DNA of 6,047 nucleotides from Christensenella sp. UBA1259. Lineage in GTDB: Bacteria > Bacillota > Clostridia > Christensenellales > Borkfalkiaceae. The position numbers and the translations under genes are program-made. Every line of letters starts with the position of its first letter. The first letter of the stretch is position 1. The notes beneath the pieces were generated by a model. That model did no database searches, had not been told where the DNA came from, and saw only the letters and a list, made by a program, of their open reading frames with translations. Shown piece by piece: positions 5,983-6,047 of this stretch. The stretch is taken from contig DBVR01000043.1 of NCBI GenBank assembly GCA_002308755.1, forward strand, positions 13,451-19,497, given 5' to 3'.

Positions 5983-6047
5983 TTGAAGAAAGAAAAGACT
6001 GCGGGCGCGGAGAAGACGGTTAAAATAAAAGCGCCCGAAAACGGCGG
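5983..6047 (+). CDS. Unidentified protein, N-terminal fragment (TTG start, runs off window)
   Basis: Only 21 codons and two bases are present, open to the window end. The start is read as MKKEKTAGAEKTVKIKAPEN, rich in Lys with several Glu, Ala and Thr and without a hydrophobic segment, so it does not begin like a secreted or membrane protein. I do not recognise it. Reality of the gene rests on the upstream signals: a TATAAT promoter box at 5933-5938, an AAAGGAG ribosome-binding site at 5969-5975 with 7-nt spacing, and codons (AAA, GCG, GAG, ATA) like those of the neighbouring genes. Charged, low-complexity beginnings of this kind often precede a folded domain that would lie beyond the window. 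It is divergent from serC; no functional link can be drawn. Confidence 0.7.
   Translation, partial: MKKEKTAGAEKTVKIKAPENG

Noticed and set aside
1..6047. CRISPR arrays, insertion sequences, phage genes, tRNA or rRNA genes, defence or secondary-metabolite systems
   Set aside because: No regularly spaced repeats, transposase or integrase motifs, tRNA cloverleaf or rRNA-like stretches were seen; the coding space is filled by housekeeping genes.

Overview
The window looks like ordinary chromosomal DNA of a Firmicute, most likely a member of Clostridia. The reasons are a tRNA-responsive T-box leader in front of a threonyl-tRNA synthetase gene, a YtxC-family gene directly upstream of thrS (the order I recall from Bacillus subtilis), sigma-A type promoters with near-consensus boxes, and strong purine-rich Shine-Dalgarno sequences. 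Base composition is intermediate and the coding strands are rich in GCG, AAA and ATA codons. I see no phage, IS, CRISPR or plasmid genes.

Layout. (1) 1-521, +: the 3' end of a calcium-type P-type ATPase gene that begins outside the window. (2) 562-1281, +: a 239-residue YtxC-like protein 40 nt downstream, with no terminator between them. (3) 1282-1564: a regulatory region holding a consensus promoter, a complete threonine T-box leader (specifier ACC, antiterminator, competing intrinsic terminator) and the thrS ribosome-binding site. (4) 1565-3496, +: full-length thrS with TGS, editing, catalytic and anticodon-binding domains. (5) 3511-3551: a strong symmetrical hairpin with an A tract and a T tract, which can end transcription from both converging sides. 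(6) 3561-4724 and 4725-5798, both -: serA and serC, transcribed in the order serC-serA with no nucleotide between the serC stop and the serA start. (7) 5799-5982: a divergent intergenic region with a serC promoter on the minus strand and a separate promoter on the plus strand. (8) 5983-6047, +: the first 21 codons of an unidentified gene that starts with TTG and runs off the window.

How the genes work together. SerA and SerC catalyse the first two steps of the phosphorylated serine pathway (3-phosphoglycerate to phosphohydroxypyruvate to phosphoserine); no phosphoserine phosphatase gene is in the window. ThrRS charges tRNA-Thr, and its T-box should raise expression when that tRNA is uncharged. 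The ATPase fragment and the YtxC-like gene may share a transcript, while thrS has its own promoter and leader.

I found no clear undescribed multi-gene system. The points most worth a second look are local: active-site substitutions in SerA and ThrRS, a variant T-box bulge, the unidentified TTG-start gene with an inverted repeat inside its promoter, and the diverged YtxC-like protein.
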